A stretch of 64,000 bases of DNA from Anaerolineaceae bacterium UBA3924. Lineage in GTDB: Bacteria > Chloroflexota > Anaerolineae > Anaerolineales > Anaerolineaceae. The stretch spans positions 16,187 through 80,186 of the forward strand of contig DGEO01000037.1 in assembly GCA_002385985.1 (NCBI GenBank), read 5' to 3'. The notes under the pieces are model-generated. The model did not search any database. It was not told the DNA's origin and was given only the letters and a program-made list of their open reading frames with translations. A program made the translations under genes and the position numbers. Shown here one piece after another: positions 27,508 to 35,345 of the stretch (position 1 is the first letter of the stretch; each line of letters begins with the position of its first letter).

Positions 27508-28899
27508 ATGACGAATGATGCGCATTACCGGAACGGGATGTCGGGCCGTGAGCTGATCCTGCGCACCCTGGCCCATGAGCCAACCCCGGCGGTCCCCTGG
27601 GTGCCCTTTGCCGGCGTGCACGTGGGCAAGTTGAAAGGATACACCGCCCGCGAAGTGCTGGTCAACCCGGACGCCCTGTTTGAATCATTACTGGAAGCCA
27701 ACCGGCTGTACACCCCCGACGGCCAGCCGGTGATGTTCGACCTGCAGATCGAAGCCGAAATCCTGGGCTGCCAGCTGGTCTGGGCGGAGGACAGTCCTCC
27801 CTCCGTCGCCACCCACCCGCTGCAGGACACGATGGTCATCCCGGACCACATTCCTCAGGAGAGCGAAGGCCGTCTGCCAGGTGTTTTATCGGTCATGCGC
27901 CGCATGAAAGAGGCCGTGGGCGAGCACACCGCCCTGTACGGGCTGGTCACCGGTCCCTTCACCCTGGCCTCGCACCTGCGCGGGACCGAGATCTTTATGG
28001 ACCTGATCGAGAACCCGGATTACGTGCGTGATCTGATGGACTATTCCACCCGCGTCGCCACACAGATGGCTTCCTGCTATCTAAACGCTGGCATGGACGT
28101 GATCGCAGTGGTCGATCCCATGATCTCTCAGATCTCGCCCCGCCACTTCGCCAGATTTATGCACGAGCCCTTCACCCGGCTGTTCCAGTACATCCGCGAT
28201 CAGAAGGCCTTCTCCGCCTTCTTCGTGTGCGGTGACGCCACCAAGAACATCGCCCCCATGTGCAAGACCGGACCGGACTGCATCGCCGTGGACGAGAACG
28301 TGAATATGACCGCCGCCAAGGTAATCACCGACGAGCACAACATCGTCCTGGAAGGCAACATCCCGCTGACCTCCCGGCTGCTGCTCGGCACCCAGCAGGA
28401 GTGCATGCAGTACGTCATCGATCTGCTCGACTCACTGGACCATCACAACCTGATCGTCTCCCCCGGCTGCGACCTGCCCTACGCCACCCCGGTGGACAAC
28501 CTGATCGGCGCGGCCGATGCCATCCGCAACCCGGACAAAGCCCGCCAGATCCTGGCCAACTACAAGGCTGCCGAGCTGGACCTCTCTTCCGTGGTGCTGC
28601 CGGATTACGACCATCTGGAGCGCCCGCTGATGGAGGTGTTCACGCTGGACTCTGCTTCCTGCGCCGCCTGCGGCTACATGATGGCCGCCGCGCAGCGGGC
28701 CGTGCAGGCCCTGGACGGCCAGGTGGACATGGTTGAGTACAAGATGACCAGCAAGGAAAACATCGCCCGCCTGACGAAGATGGGCATCAGGAACCTGCCG
28801 GCCATCCTGATTAACGGCGAGCTCAAGTTCTCTTCATTGATCCCCTCACACACAGACCTGGTCGCCGCCATCAAAGAATATATGAAGAACGAGGTGTAG
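27508..28899 (+). CDS. UroD-family corrinoid methyltransferase with C-terminal thioredoxin-like domain
   Basis: 463 residues. Residues about 1-375 are a UroD/MtaA-type TIM barrel (ELILRTLAHEPTPAVPWVPF at the start). In MtaA/MtbA a zinc site is built by His-x-Cys and a distant Cys. Here Cys241 (FFVCGD) and Cys321 (SPGCDLPYATP) are present but the His position is Phe239. From about residue 376 there is an extra domain of about 85 residues with Cys385-Ala-Ala-Cys388 and a cis-Pro-like NLPAILINGE, reading as a thioredoxin/glutaredoxin fold. Methyl-acceptor thiol chemistry or redox control of the zinc site is possible. SD GAGGAGG is strong. True substrate unknown. Confidence 0.85.
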   Translation: MTNDAHYRNGMSGRELILRTLAHEPTPAVPWVPFAGVHVGKLKGYTAREVLVNPDALFESLLEANRLYTPDGQPVMFDLQIEAEILGCQLVWAEDSPPSVATHPLQDTMVIPDHIPQESEGRLPGVLSVMRRMKEAVGEHTALYGLVTGPFTLASHLRGTEIFMDLIENPDYVRDLMDYSTRVATQMASCYLNAGMDVIAVVDPMISQISPRHFARFMHEPFTRLFQYIRDQKAFSAFFVCGDATKNIAPMCKTGPDCIAVDENVNMTAAKVITDEHNIVLEGNIPLTSRLLLGTQQECMQYVIDLLDSLDHHNLIVSPGCDLPYATPVDNLIGAADAIRNPDKARQILANYKAAELDLSSVVLPDYDHLERPLMEVFTLDSASCAACGYMMAAAQRAVQALDGQVDMVEYKMTSKENIARLTKMGIRNLPAILINGELKFSSLIPSHTDLVAAIKEYMKNEV

Positions 28900-28900
28900 T

Positions 28901-29971
28901 GTGCGCATTCATCTGGTGGGAGGTTTCCTCGGCTCGGGTAAAACCACGGCGATCATCAACGCGGCCAAACTTCTTATGGCCCGCGGGCAGCGGGTGGGCA
29001 TCGTCACCAACGACCAGGGCCGCTACCTGGTGGACACTGCTTTCGTCCAGCTGGCCGGGCTGCCGGCGGTCGAGGTATCGGGCGGCTGCTTCTGTTGCAA
29101 TTACGATGACTTCACCGCCCGTGTCGATGAGCTGGCGAACACGATCAAACCGGACGTGATCTTCGCCGAATCCGTCGGATCCTGCGCCGACCTGGTCGCC
29201 ACCGTGATCAAGCCCATGCTCGAGCTGCGGGGGACCGGCAGCCAGCCGACCAGCCTCTCCGTCTTCACCGACTCCCGCCTGCTGCGGCTGCGCCTGAGCG
29301 GCGAGGAGCTGCCCTTCAACGACGATGTGAACTATATTTTCGACCAGCAGATCGCCGAGGCTTCGCTGCTGGTGATCAACAAGGCCGACCTGCTACCCCC
29401 TGCTCAGCGTGAAGAGCTGCTGGCCGCCGCCCGCGCGGCCTACCCGGACAAGCAGGTCCGGCTGCAGGACTCGCGCACCGAAGCCGGAGTGCAGGAATGG
29501 CTGGACCTTATCGAATCCAGCCAGTCCGCGCTGCCCACCCGGACCGTGGACATGGATTACCAGCGCTACGGCCAGGGGGAAGCCCGCCTGGCCTGGGTGG
29601 ATGAGCGCTTTGAGCTCAGCGTGCCGCCCGCCTCCGGGCGCGAGGTCATTGCCCGCATCCTCTCCGACCTGCAGTCCCGGCTGACAGCCAGCCAGGCCGC
29701 AGTGGGTCATCTGAAGGTGCTGGTCGAAGCCGGCCCGGTCCGCCACAAGGCCAGCCTGACCACCCTGGCGCATGCCGACTGGCTGGCCACGCTCCCGGAC
29801 CTGCCCGGCGAGAAGGTCCAGCTGCTGGTCAACGCCCGGGTGGAGATGCCCGCCGAAGACCTCTCCCGGCTGGTCCGCCAGGCGGTTGATTCCGCCGGCG
29901 TACCCGTCACCTTACTGCACGGAGACCAGTTCCACCCGGCTCAGCCTGTCCCCACCCACCGCATCCGGTAA
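28901..29971 (+). CDS. CobW/COG0523-type GTP-binding protein
   Basis: 356 residues of the G3E GTPase family. Walker A is GGFLGSGKTT and the metal-binding motif is Cys63-Phe-Cys65-Cys66 (GGCFCCN), as in zinc or cobalt chaperones. The GTP-specificity motif NKAD is at about residue 161. The C-terminal half is less like standard CobW_C. GTG start lies 1 base after the uroD stop, so it is tightly coupled. Likely jobs are zinc insertion into the methyltransferase or handling of corrinoid cobalt; both are inferred from neighbourhood. Confidence 0.86.
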   Translation: MRIHLVGGFLGSGKTTAIINAAKLLMARGQRVGIVTNDQGRYLVDTAFVQLAGLPAVEVSGGCFCCNYDDFTARVDELANTIKPDVIFAESVGSCADLVATVIKPMLELRGTGSQPTSLSVFTDSRLLRLRLSGEELPFNDDVNYIFDQQIAEASLLVINKADLLPPAQREELLAAARAAYPDKQVRLQDSRTEAGVQEWLDLIESSQSALPTRTVDMDYQRYGQGEARLAWVDERFELSVPPASGREVIARILSDLQSRLTASQAAVGHLKVLVEAGPVRHKASLTTLAHADWLATLPDLPGEKVQLLVNARVEMPAEDLSRLVRQAVDSAGVPVTLLHGDQFHPAQPVPTHRIR

Positions 29972-29986
29972 GCCGGTATACAGCAT

Positions 29987-30020
29987 CAGGCCCGGAGGAG
30001 CACTCCTCCGGGCCTGTTTT
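29987..30020 (+). terminator. strong terminator after the cobW-type gene
   Basis: A 14-bp perfect stem (CAGGCCCGGAGGAG and its complement) with a minimal loop is followed by TTTTCGTT. It ends the uroD-cobW operon and separates it from the convergent MFS gene. Confidence 0.9.
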
Positions 30021-30034
30021 CGTTCCCTGTCTGT

Positions 30035-31258
30035 CTAGTCGTCCCCGCTGAAAGAACCGGTGCCGCCCCTGGCAAAGGCGTATTTCATTTCCATCTGCCT
30101 GGGTCGCATGGACCACAGCGCAAAGCCGAAGGCAAGCAGCAGAATGACTGCCGCGCTGGAGTACGGCAAATTGATATTGTAATCAAACAGGAAGCCAGCC
30201 CACAGCGGCCCGACCACCCGGCCCAGGCTCTGGAAGGCGTTGTTCAGCCCCATGGCCATGCCCTGCCCATCCTGAGAGAGCTTTGAGGTCAGCGACATAA
30301 TCGCCGGCCGCAGCATGGCATTGGAGAAGACGAAGAACCCAACGGTGAGTGCGATTAGAGCATCCGTGCGAACGGTCAGCATGGCCAGGAAGCCCACCGC
30401 CGTGGCGACCAGCGAGAGCTTGATCACCAGCGGCTCGCCGAACCGGCGCGTGGCCGGTCCGGTCAGAGCCAGCTGCACCATCGAGCTGACCAGGCCAATG
30501 ACCGTAAACACACTTCCCACCTGTTCCGGCCCGTAGTTATACTGGTGGCCGGCATACAGCCCGAAGATCCCTTCAAAATTGGCCAGGGCGAAATTCACCA
30601 GGAAGGCCAAAAACAGCAGGAAACCCAGCGGGCCAAAGAGCGACTTCCACAGCATCGCCAGGTTAGGCCCCGAGACCCGATGCGCCACCTGGCTGCGCTT
30701 CTCAGCGGGCAGCGACTCGGGCAGCAGGATCAGCACCAGCACCATCGAAAGCAGCGAGAGGGCCGATGCCAGGAAGAAAGGCGTGGCCAGCGAATCTCCC
30801 ACCAGCCAGCCGCCCAGCCCCGGCCCCAGGATCATGCCCACACCCATGGCGGCGCCGATGGTACCCATGCCGCTGCCGCGGTCTTTTTCGGTGGTACTGT
30901 CGCTGATATACGCCATCGCCGTCGGCATGGTGGCCGAGGACAGGATGCCCCCCAGCCCGCGGAAGATAAACAGCGTCAGGAAGCTGCTGGCCATCCCCAT
31001 CAGCGCCATGGAAATGGCATTCCCCAGAATACCCATCACCAGGACCTTCTTGCGGCCAACCCGGTCCGAGAGCGAGCCCCAGATGGGGGAAAAAATAAAC
31101 TGCATGATGGAAAAAACCGCCATCATCGCGCCCAGGCCAGAACCGCTGGCGCCGAAATACTCGACATAAAACGGCATGATGGGGATGATCATGCCGAAAC
31201 CGAGCATCATCACCACCATGGTGAAAAACAGTGTTAGCACCTTTGGGTTCTTAAACAT
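30035..31258 (-). CDS. MFS drug-efflux-type transporter
   Basis: 407 residues and about 12 transmembrane helices. Near the N-terminus are PIMPFYVEYFGASGSGLG and the loop-2/3 motif GSLSDRVGRKKVL, typical of DHA1 multidrug antiporters. Motif C-like GPGLGGWL lies in helix 5. ATG at 31258 overlaps the last 8 bases of marR, so the two are coupled; the longer in-frame start inside marR is rejected. It probably exports a toxic compound sensed by the upstream MarR protein. Confidence 0.9.
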   Translation of the reverse strand: MFKNPKVLTLFFTMVVMMLGFGMIIPIMPFYVEYFGASGSGLGAMMAVFSIMQFIFSPIWGSLSDRVGRKKVLVMGILGNAISMALMGMASSFLTLFIFRGLGGILSSATMPTAMAYISDSTTEKDRGSGMGTIGAAMGVGMILGPGLGGWLVGDSLATPFFLASALSLLSMVLVLILLPESLPAEKRSQVAHRVSGPNLAMLWKSLFGPLGFLLFLAFLVNFALANFEGIFGLYAGHQYNYGPEQVGSVFTVIGLVSSMVQLALTGPATRRFGEPLVIKLSLVATAVGFLAMLTVRTDALIALTVGFFVFSNAMLRPAIMSLTSKLSQDGQGMAMGLNNAFQSLGRVVGPLWAGFLFDYNINLPYSSAAVILLLAFGFALWSMRPRQMEMKYAFARGGTGSFSGDD

Positions 31259-31739
31259 TAACTTCCTCGTCAATGGCAGCGATCTGCCGGTTCTCAATTA
31301 CTGATAAATATTTTCGCAGCAGTTCCAGCGCAGCGGACCGCTCTGAAGGCGATATTTCCACCATCAACTGCCGGAACCAGCCGCGTTTGAAAGCCCGGAT
31401 CTCTTCCACCAGCTGCTCGCCCTTCGGGGTGATCTTCACCCGCAGCGCCCGCCGGTCAGACGGGTCGAGTTCGCGGCTCGCCAGGCCGGCCTCCACCAGC
31501 CGGTCGACGATCCCGCTCATGGTGGGCATCACCTGGTGCAGGGCCGCTGCCATATGGCTCATGCTGCAGCCATCCGGGTGATCCAACAGGCAGCGCAGGG
31601 CGATAAACTGGGGAACCGTGATGCGGAACCTGGCCAGCTCCTGCTCAAACCGCCGCCGGGTAAACCAGCTCAGGCGCATGTACAGCTCTTCGAACTGGTG
31701 TACATCTTGCTCCAGCCGGGGATCCAGCTCGTTGATCAA
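31251..31739 (-). CDS. MarR-family regulator of the adjacent exporter
   Basis: 162 residues from a TTG start. Winged helix with LDHPDGCSMSHMAAALHQVMPTMSGIVDRL and the wing DPSDRRALRVKITPKG. A GTG nine codons upstream (31766) also opens the frame, but it has no ribosome-binding site and lies about 17 bases after the predicted transcription start. TTG at 31739 instead has GGAAGGAGA five bases upstream. A 21-bp palindrome overlapping the promoter -10 is the probable autoregulatory operator. Confidence 0.87.
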   Translation of the reverse strand: MINELDPRLEQDVHQFEELYMRLSWFTRRRFEQELARFRITVPQFIALRCLLDHPDGCSMSHMAAALHQVMPTMSGIVDRLVEAGLASRELDPSDRRALRVKITPKGEQLVEEIRAFKRGWFRQLMVEISPSERSAALELLRKYLSVIENRQIAAIDEEVNV

Positions 31740-31773
31740 TGATTCTCCTTCCACCGCATACTTCACAACGGTA

Positions 31774-31794
31774 ATAATTAGCGGCGCTAATTAT
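31774..31794. promoter_or_regulatory. MarR operator palindrome
   Basis: A perfect inverted repeat with 10-bp arms ATAATTAGCG and CGCTAATTAT and a 1-base centre. It overlaps the -10 and start point of the leftward marR promoter. Confidence 0.85.
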
Positions 31795-31818
31795 ATGCCC
31801 GCCGGGGTGGATCGTCAA
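31790..31818 (-). promoter_or_regulatory. marR-MFS promoter
   Basis: On the minus strand, TTGACG (31818-31813), a 17-base spacer and TATAAT (31795-31790). Predicted start near 31783. Confidence 0.85.
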
Positions 31819-31884
31819 GCTGATGAACCCGGGGAAAGACACCTCGATACGCAGGACCCGGCGACCCCGCCAGAGGATGGTTTT

Positions 31885-32760
31885 CTAAACCGGCAGGCGG
31901 ATTTCAATCTGGCTGTTCAAGATGCGGGCCTGGTAATTGGGTTGGGCATAAGTGCTCGGCCCGTGGACCACGCTGCCGTCGCGCACATCATAGACCGAAT
32001 GGTGCCAGGGGCACTCGACGCAGTAACCGTCAAAGCTGCCTTCCTCCAGCGGCCCGCCTTCGTGTGAGCACACCGCACCGATCGCGTACACAGTCCCGCC
32101 GTAGCGGTACAGCAGCACCGGATGGCCGTCCACCTCCCGCCGGATCGCCTGTCCCTCCGCCAGATCATATTCGCTCATCACCGGCGTCCAGTCCTGCGGC
32201 CTGTCCGGAGTCTGGTTTTTGTTCACCCCGACCCGGTAACGGTAGCTCAGCTCCCCGCCCAGCCAGGCTGTAAAGGTCAGCATCCCGGCAACCAGCGAGG
32301 ACAGCATCACTGCGTTGTTCCGGTTTCCCTTGCGCCGCTGCGTCAGGGATACAACGTTCAGGATCAGGCTCAGCGTGTTCAGCAGCCCGTGAATCATACC
32401 AGTCTTCACTGCCCGCTGAGAGATGGTGGAATAATCCGTGAAACCGGCGATCGCCGTCGGGACGGCCGCCGCCACACCGAGCGTGATCAGCTGGTCTGCC
32501 GCCTGCTCAAAGCGGCTTTCCCTGCGGTTGAGGTTGAATAAATCGATCAGCGCGCCCAGTGTCCAGGTTGAAACCACCAGGTCAGTCAGCAGCGGGTGAA
32601 GGGGATGACCCAGCCAGACGCCGTGAAAAAAGTCCGCGATAGCCCGTACCGTCGTTCCCCCTGACAGCACTGCGCCGTGAATCCCCCGGGAAACGGTGTA
32701 AGCCGTGTTCTCCAGCCCGGGCACGGTTTCGAGAACCTCTTCGGTCAATACCTTATCCAT
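31885..32760 (-). CDS. DUF2231 membrane protein fused to a Rieske 2Fe-2S domain
   Basis: 291 residues. The N-terminal part (about 50-190) has HGVWLGHPLHPLLTDL and four hydrophobic helices, matching DUF2231. The C-terminal part is a Rieske ferredoxin domain with ligands Cys and His in CSHEGGP and Cys and His in CPWHHS. It is probably a membrane-bound electron carrier of unknown partner. ATG at 32760 (MDKVLTEEV) has an SD-like GGAAGGAG upstream; the longer frame is rejected for lack of similarity. Confidence 0.85.
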   Translation of the reverse strand: MDKVLTEEVLETVPGLENTAYTVSRGIHGAVLSGGTTVRAIADFFHGVWLGHPLHPLLTDLVVSTWTLGALIDLFNLNRRESRFEQAADQLITLGVAAAVPTAIAGFTDYSTISQRAVKTGMIHGLLNTLSLILNVVSLTQRRKGNRNNAVMLSSLVAGMLTFTAWLGGELSYRYRVGVNKNQTPDRPQDWTPVMSEYDLAEGQAIRREVDGHPVLLYRYGGTVYAIGAVCSHEGGPLEEGSFDGYCVECPWHHSVYDVRDGSVVHGPSTYAQPNYQARILNSQIEIRLPV

Positions 32761-32940
32761 ATTCGCACGCTCCTTCCCTCGGCCAGCAGATGAAAAAGGA
32801 GACGGACATTGGGGATTTGCCGCCTGTACGCCTGCCTTCACTATGCGCCGGGAAAGAGCGGAGTTCAATGGGGAACATCCGTATCCCCGGGAGGATTTTC
32901 CCTAAAGCCCGATGGCTGCCGGGTAGAAGCGCGGGCAAAT

Positions 32941-32967
32941 AAAAAATCCCCGCTCACTGCAGGGATT
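32941..32967 (-). terminator. terminator of the tRNA gene
   Basis: On the minus strand, AATCCC/GGGATT stem followed by TTTTT, 6 bases after the tRNA 3' end. Confidence 0.75.
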
Positions 32968-32972
32968 CCCAG

Positions 32973-33044
32973 TGGCGAGGGTGAGGGTCGAACTCACGAC
33001 CAAGGGCTTATGAGTCCCCTGCTCTACCACTGAGCTACCTCGCC
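32973..33044 (-). tRNA. tRNA with anticodon CAT (elongator Met or Ile2)
   Basis: 72 nt on the minus strand. Acceptor stem GGCGAGG/CCTCGCC, D stem GCTC/GAGC, anticodon loop CTCATAA with CAT at 33012-33010, T arm GTGAG-TTCGACC-CTCAC, discriminator A, CCA not encoded. The first loop-closing pair of the anticodon stem is A-G, a mismatch. The G1-C72 pair rules out a formyl-Met initiator. The stretch around the anticodon resembles E. coli Ile2 (lysidine) tRNA as much as elongator Met, so identity stays open. Confidence 0.88.
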
Positions 33045-33085
33045 AACGGACGCTAGTTTACCACCGGTCCCCCGGTTTGTCAATC

Positions 33086-33799
33086 TTAATTTACATATCC
33101 CAGGCCCTTTTCTTTCATCGAAACGTAACGGCCCTGCCCGATGATCAGGTGGTCCAGCACGTTGATGTCCAGCAGCTTGCCGGCCTGCACGATGGCCCGG
33201 GTCAGAGCGATGTCTTCCGGGCTGGCCGACGGGTCTCCGCTGGGGTGATTGTGCACCACCAGGATGCTGGCCGAGCTTGTCTGGATGGCCTTCTTGAACA
33301 GCTCCCCCACCCGCACGGTGGAAGCGTTCAGCGAGCCTTTGTAAATGCGCTCAATATCCTGCACCCGGTTGCGGATGTCCAGCAGCATCACCCACAGTTC
33401 CTCATGGTCCAGCGCGCTCATCTCGTACTGCACCAGCGCCGCCGCGGTGGCAGGGTTGCTGATCACCGGCTTATCCTCCGGCACCTCCAGCCGCAGCCGG
33501 TTGCCCAGCTCGATGGCCGCCTTGATCTGCGCCGCCTTGGCCGGGCCGATGCCCTTCTCGCTGCACACTTCCTGGAAAGACGCCCGGTGAAGCCCGTGCA
33601 GTCCCTTGAAGCGTGCCAGCAGCCGCTGGCCGACCTGCACGGCATTCTCGCCCTGTACGCCCACGCGCAGCAGGATGGCCAGCAGCTCGGCAGTTGTCAG
33701 CGCACCCGGACCGAGCCGTTCCAGCCGTTCGCGCGGCCGTTCGTCACGGTCCAGGTCAGTGATGCGGTATGCGGCAACCGTTTCGCGGCTTTTTCTCAT
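33086..33799 (-). CDS. radC: RadC family JAB/MPN-domain protein
   Basis: 237 residues. N-terminal helix-hairpin-helix region (GPGALTTAELLAILLRVG, then GIGPAKAAQIKAAIELG) and a JAMM metalloprotease-like domain with the conserved HNHPSGDPSASPED. RadC was once linked to DNA repair, but its biochemical role is unsettled. ATG at 33799 has GGAGG upstream; an in-frame ATG at 33835 is less likely. It follows the tRNA on the same strand but is upstream in transcription. Confidence 0.92.
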   Translation of the reverse strand: MRKSRETVAAYRITDLDRDERPRERLERLGPGALTTAELLAILLRVGVQGENAVQVGQRLLARFKGLHGLHRASFQEVCSEKGIGPAKAAQIKAAIELGNRLRLEVPEDKPVISNPATAAALVQYEMSALDHEELWVMLLDIRNRVQDIERIYKGSLNASTVRVGELFKKAIQTSSASILVVHNHPSGDPSASPEDIALTRAIVQAGKLLDINVLDHLIIGQGRYVSMKEKGLGYVN

Positions 33800-33917
33800 C
33801 CATGCCCTCCTCGAGGATGGGATTATTTGCATCATGGGAATAAGAAAACTATACTATAGGGAATACTCCTGATCAAGCCTGAAGCTGGCCCGGTTCTTCG
33901 CATACGATCATCCATGC

Positions 33918-33923
33918 TATAAT
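33918..33923 (+). promoter_or_regulatory. extended -10 before the zinc-ribbon gene
   Basis: TGCTATAAT gives an extended -10 with a start near 33931, only about 8 bases before the ATG, so the mRNA would be nearly leaderless. Confidence 0.55.
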
Positions 33924-33938
33924 TCCGCTGGAGCCCCC

Positions 33939-34433
33939 ATGTCGAATATTCTGTCCGAAATGAACAGTTATGTGCTCATCGCAGCTGCGCTGGGCGTGGC
34001 CTTCACTGCCGTGCTGTGGATCAGCCTGGTAGTCTGGACCTACCGGGATGCTCGCTCGCGCACGCGGGATCCGCTGGCCCGAATTCTGGCCGTCCTGGTG
34101 GTCACCGCGCTCTTCCTTCCCGGTCTGCTGATTTACTTGCTGCTTCGCCCGGCGCGTACCCTGGAAGAAGAGTACCAGCGTACCCTGGAAGAAGAAACCC
34201 TGCTGCAGGTAGTGGAAGACGCTGCGCTGTGCCCCGGCTGCAGCCGCCGTGTCCAGCCGGACTGGCTGGTCTGCCCGGGTTGTCATACCCTGCTGAAGAA
34301 GACCTGCGCCAAATGCGGGCGGCTGCTGGAGCTTCCCTGGGACATCTGTCCCTACTGCGCCACACCTGTGCACGGCGGTGAGAAAGAAAACCTCAGCCTG
34401 GATGAAGTGCTCCAGTCCCTCCCAGGTGAATAG
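33939..34433 (+). CDS. membrane-anchored double zinc-ribbon protein
   Basis: 164 residues. Two hydrophobic helices (about 12-34 and 48-68) flank a basic TYRDARSRTRDP loop. A Glu-rich helix follows, then a cytoplasmic double zinc ribbon with CPGC, CPGC, CAKC and CPYC pairs (about 99-147). No catalytic domain is evident, so a protein- or nucleic-acid-binding adaptor is likely. No clear Shine-Dalgarno precedes the ATG. Confidence 0.82.
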   Translation: MSNILSEMNSYVLIAAALGVAFTAVLWISLVVWTYRDARSRTRDPLARILAVLVVTALFLPGLLIYLLLRPARTLEEEYQRTLEEETLLQVVEDAALCPGCSRRVQPDWLVCPGCHTLLKKTCAKCGRLLELPWDICPYCATPVHGGEKENLSLDEVLQSLPGE

Positions 34434-34475
34434 CCGGCCCCAACAGCGCATCCCCGAAATCCGTCTCCCATCAGT

Positions 34476-34481
34476 TATAAT
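34476..34481 (+). promoter_or_regulatory. -10 element, likely leaderless start of the 34488 gene
   Basis: A perfect TATAAT ends 6 bases before the ATG at 34488, so transcription should begin at or next to the start codon. Confidence 0.6.
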
Positions 34482-34487
34482 TTCAAC

Positions 34488-35345
34488 ATGTTGGATGTGG
34501 TGAAGATCGAACCAATCGACTACTTAATCATTGGTCACATTACCCGTGACCTGCTGCCGTCGGGCGCCGGCTCCACGCTGGGCGGGACGGCAACCTATTC
34601 CGCGCTGACGGCTCAGGCCGCGGGGATGCGCGTGGGCGTGGTCACCTCGCACGCGGAGGTCAGCGAGCCGTACGAGCTGCGCAGCGTTCAGGTCATCACC
34701 GCCACATCTGAGAAGACCACCACGTTCGAGAACATCCAGACCCCCACCGGGCGCGTGCAGCGGCTGCATTACCGCGCCCGCGACCTGGACATTTCCATGG
34801 TGCCTGAAACCTGGCGAACGGCCCCCATCGTGCACCTCGGCCCGGTAGCCCAGGAAGTGGACCCCAAGCTGGTTCGCGCCTTTCCGAACGCCCTGATCGG
34901 CCTCACCCTGCAGGGCTGGCTGCGGGAATGGAACCAGCAAGGCGAGGTGCGCTTTACCGAATGGCCCGAAGCCAGCTTCGTTCTGCAGCAGGCCTCCGCG
35001 GCGGTGCTCAGCATCGAGGACGTGGCCGGGGACGAGCGGATTATCGATGAGCTGGCGACCTCCATCCGCATCCTGGTCGTCACCGAAGGCGCGAAGGGCG
35101 CCCGCCTCTACTGGAACGGGGATGTGCGCAAGTTCCGCGCCCCGACCGTGAAGGAAGTCGACCCGACCGGCGCGGGGGATGTGTTCGCGGCAGCCTTCTT
35201 CATCCGCCTGTACCAGACCCGTGACCCCTGGGAGGCGGCCCGGTTCGCCACGCAACTTGCCAGCATCTCCGTCACCCGCCCCGGGATCTCCGGCATTCCA
35301 ACTCCCTCCGAAGTGAAAGCAAACCTGATCGAAGTACTCCCATAA
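34488..35345 (+). CDS. PfkB-family carbohydrate/nucleoside kinase
   Basis: 285 residues. GGTATYSALTAQAAGM is the substrate-side start, and DPTGAGDVFAAAF holds the catalytic Asp and anion hole. Substrate unknown. The gene has no ribosome-binding site and a TATAAT immediately upstream, so it is probably translated from a leaderless mRNA. Its stop overlaps the parA start (TAATG), putting it at the head of the ParAB-containing operon. Start could also be GTG at 34500 (VKIEPIDYLI). Confidence 0.84.
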   Translation: MLDVVKIEPIDYLIIGHITRDLLPSGAGSTLGGTATYSALTAQAAGMRVGVVTSHAEVSEPYELRSVQVITATSEKTTTFENIQTPTGRVQRLHYRARDLDISMVPETWRTAPIVHLGPVAQEVDPKLVRAFPNALIGLTLQGWLREWNQQGEVRFTEWPEASFVLQQASAAVLSIEDVAGDERIIDELATSIRILVVTEGAKGARLYWNGDVRKFRAPTVKEVDPTGAGDVFAAAFFIRLYQTRDPWEAARFATQLASISVTRPGISGIPTPSEVKANLIEVLP

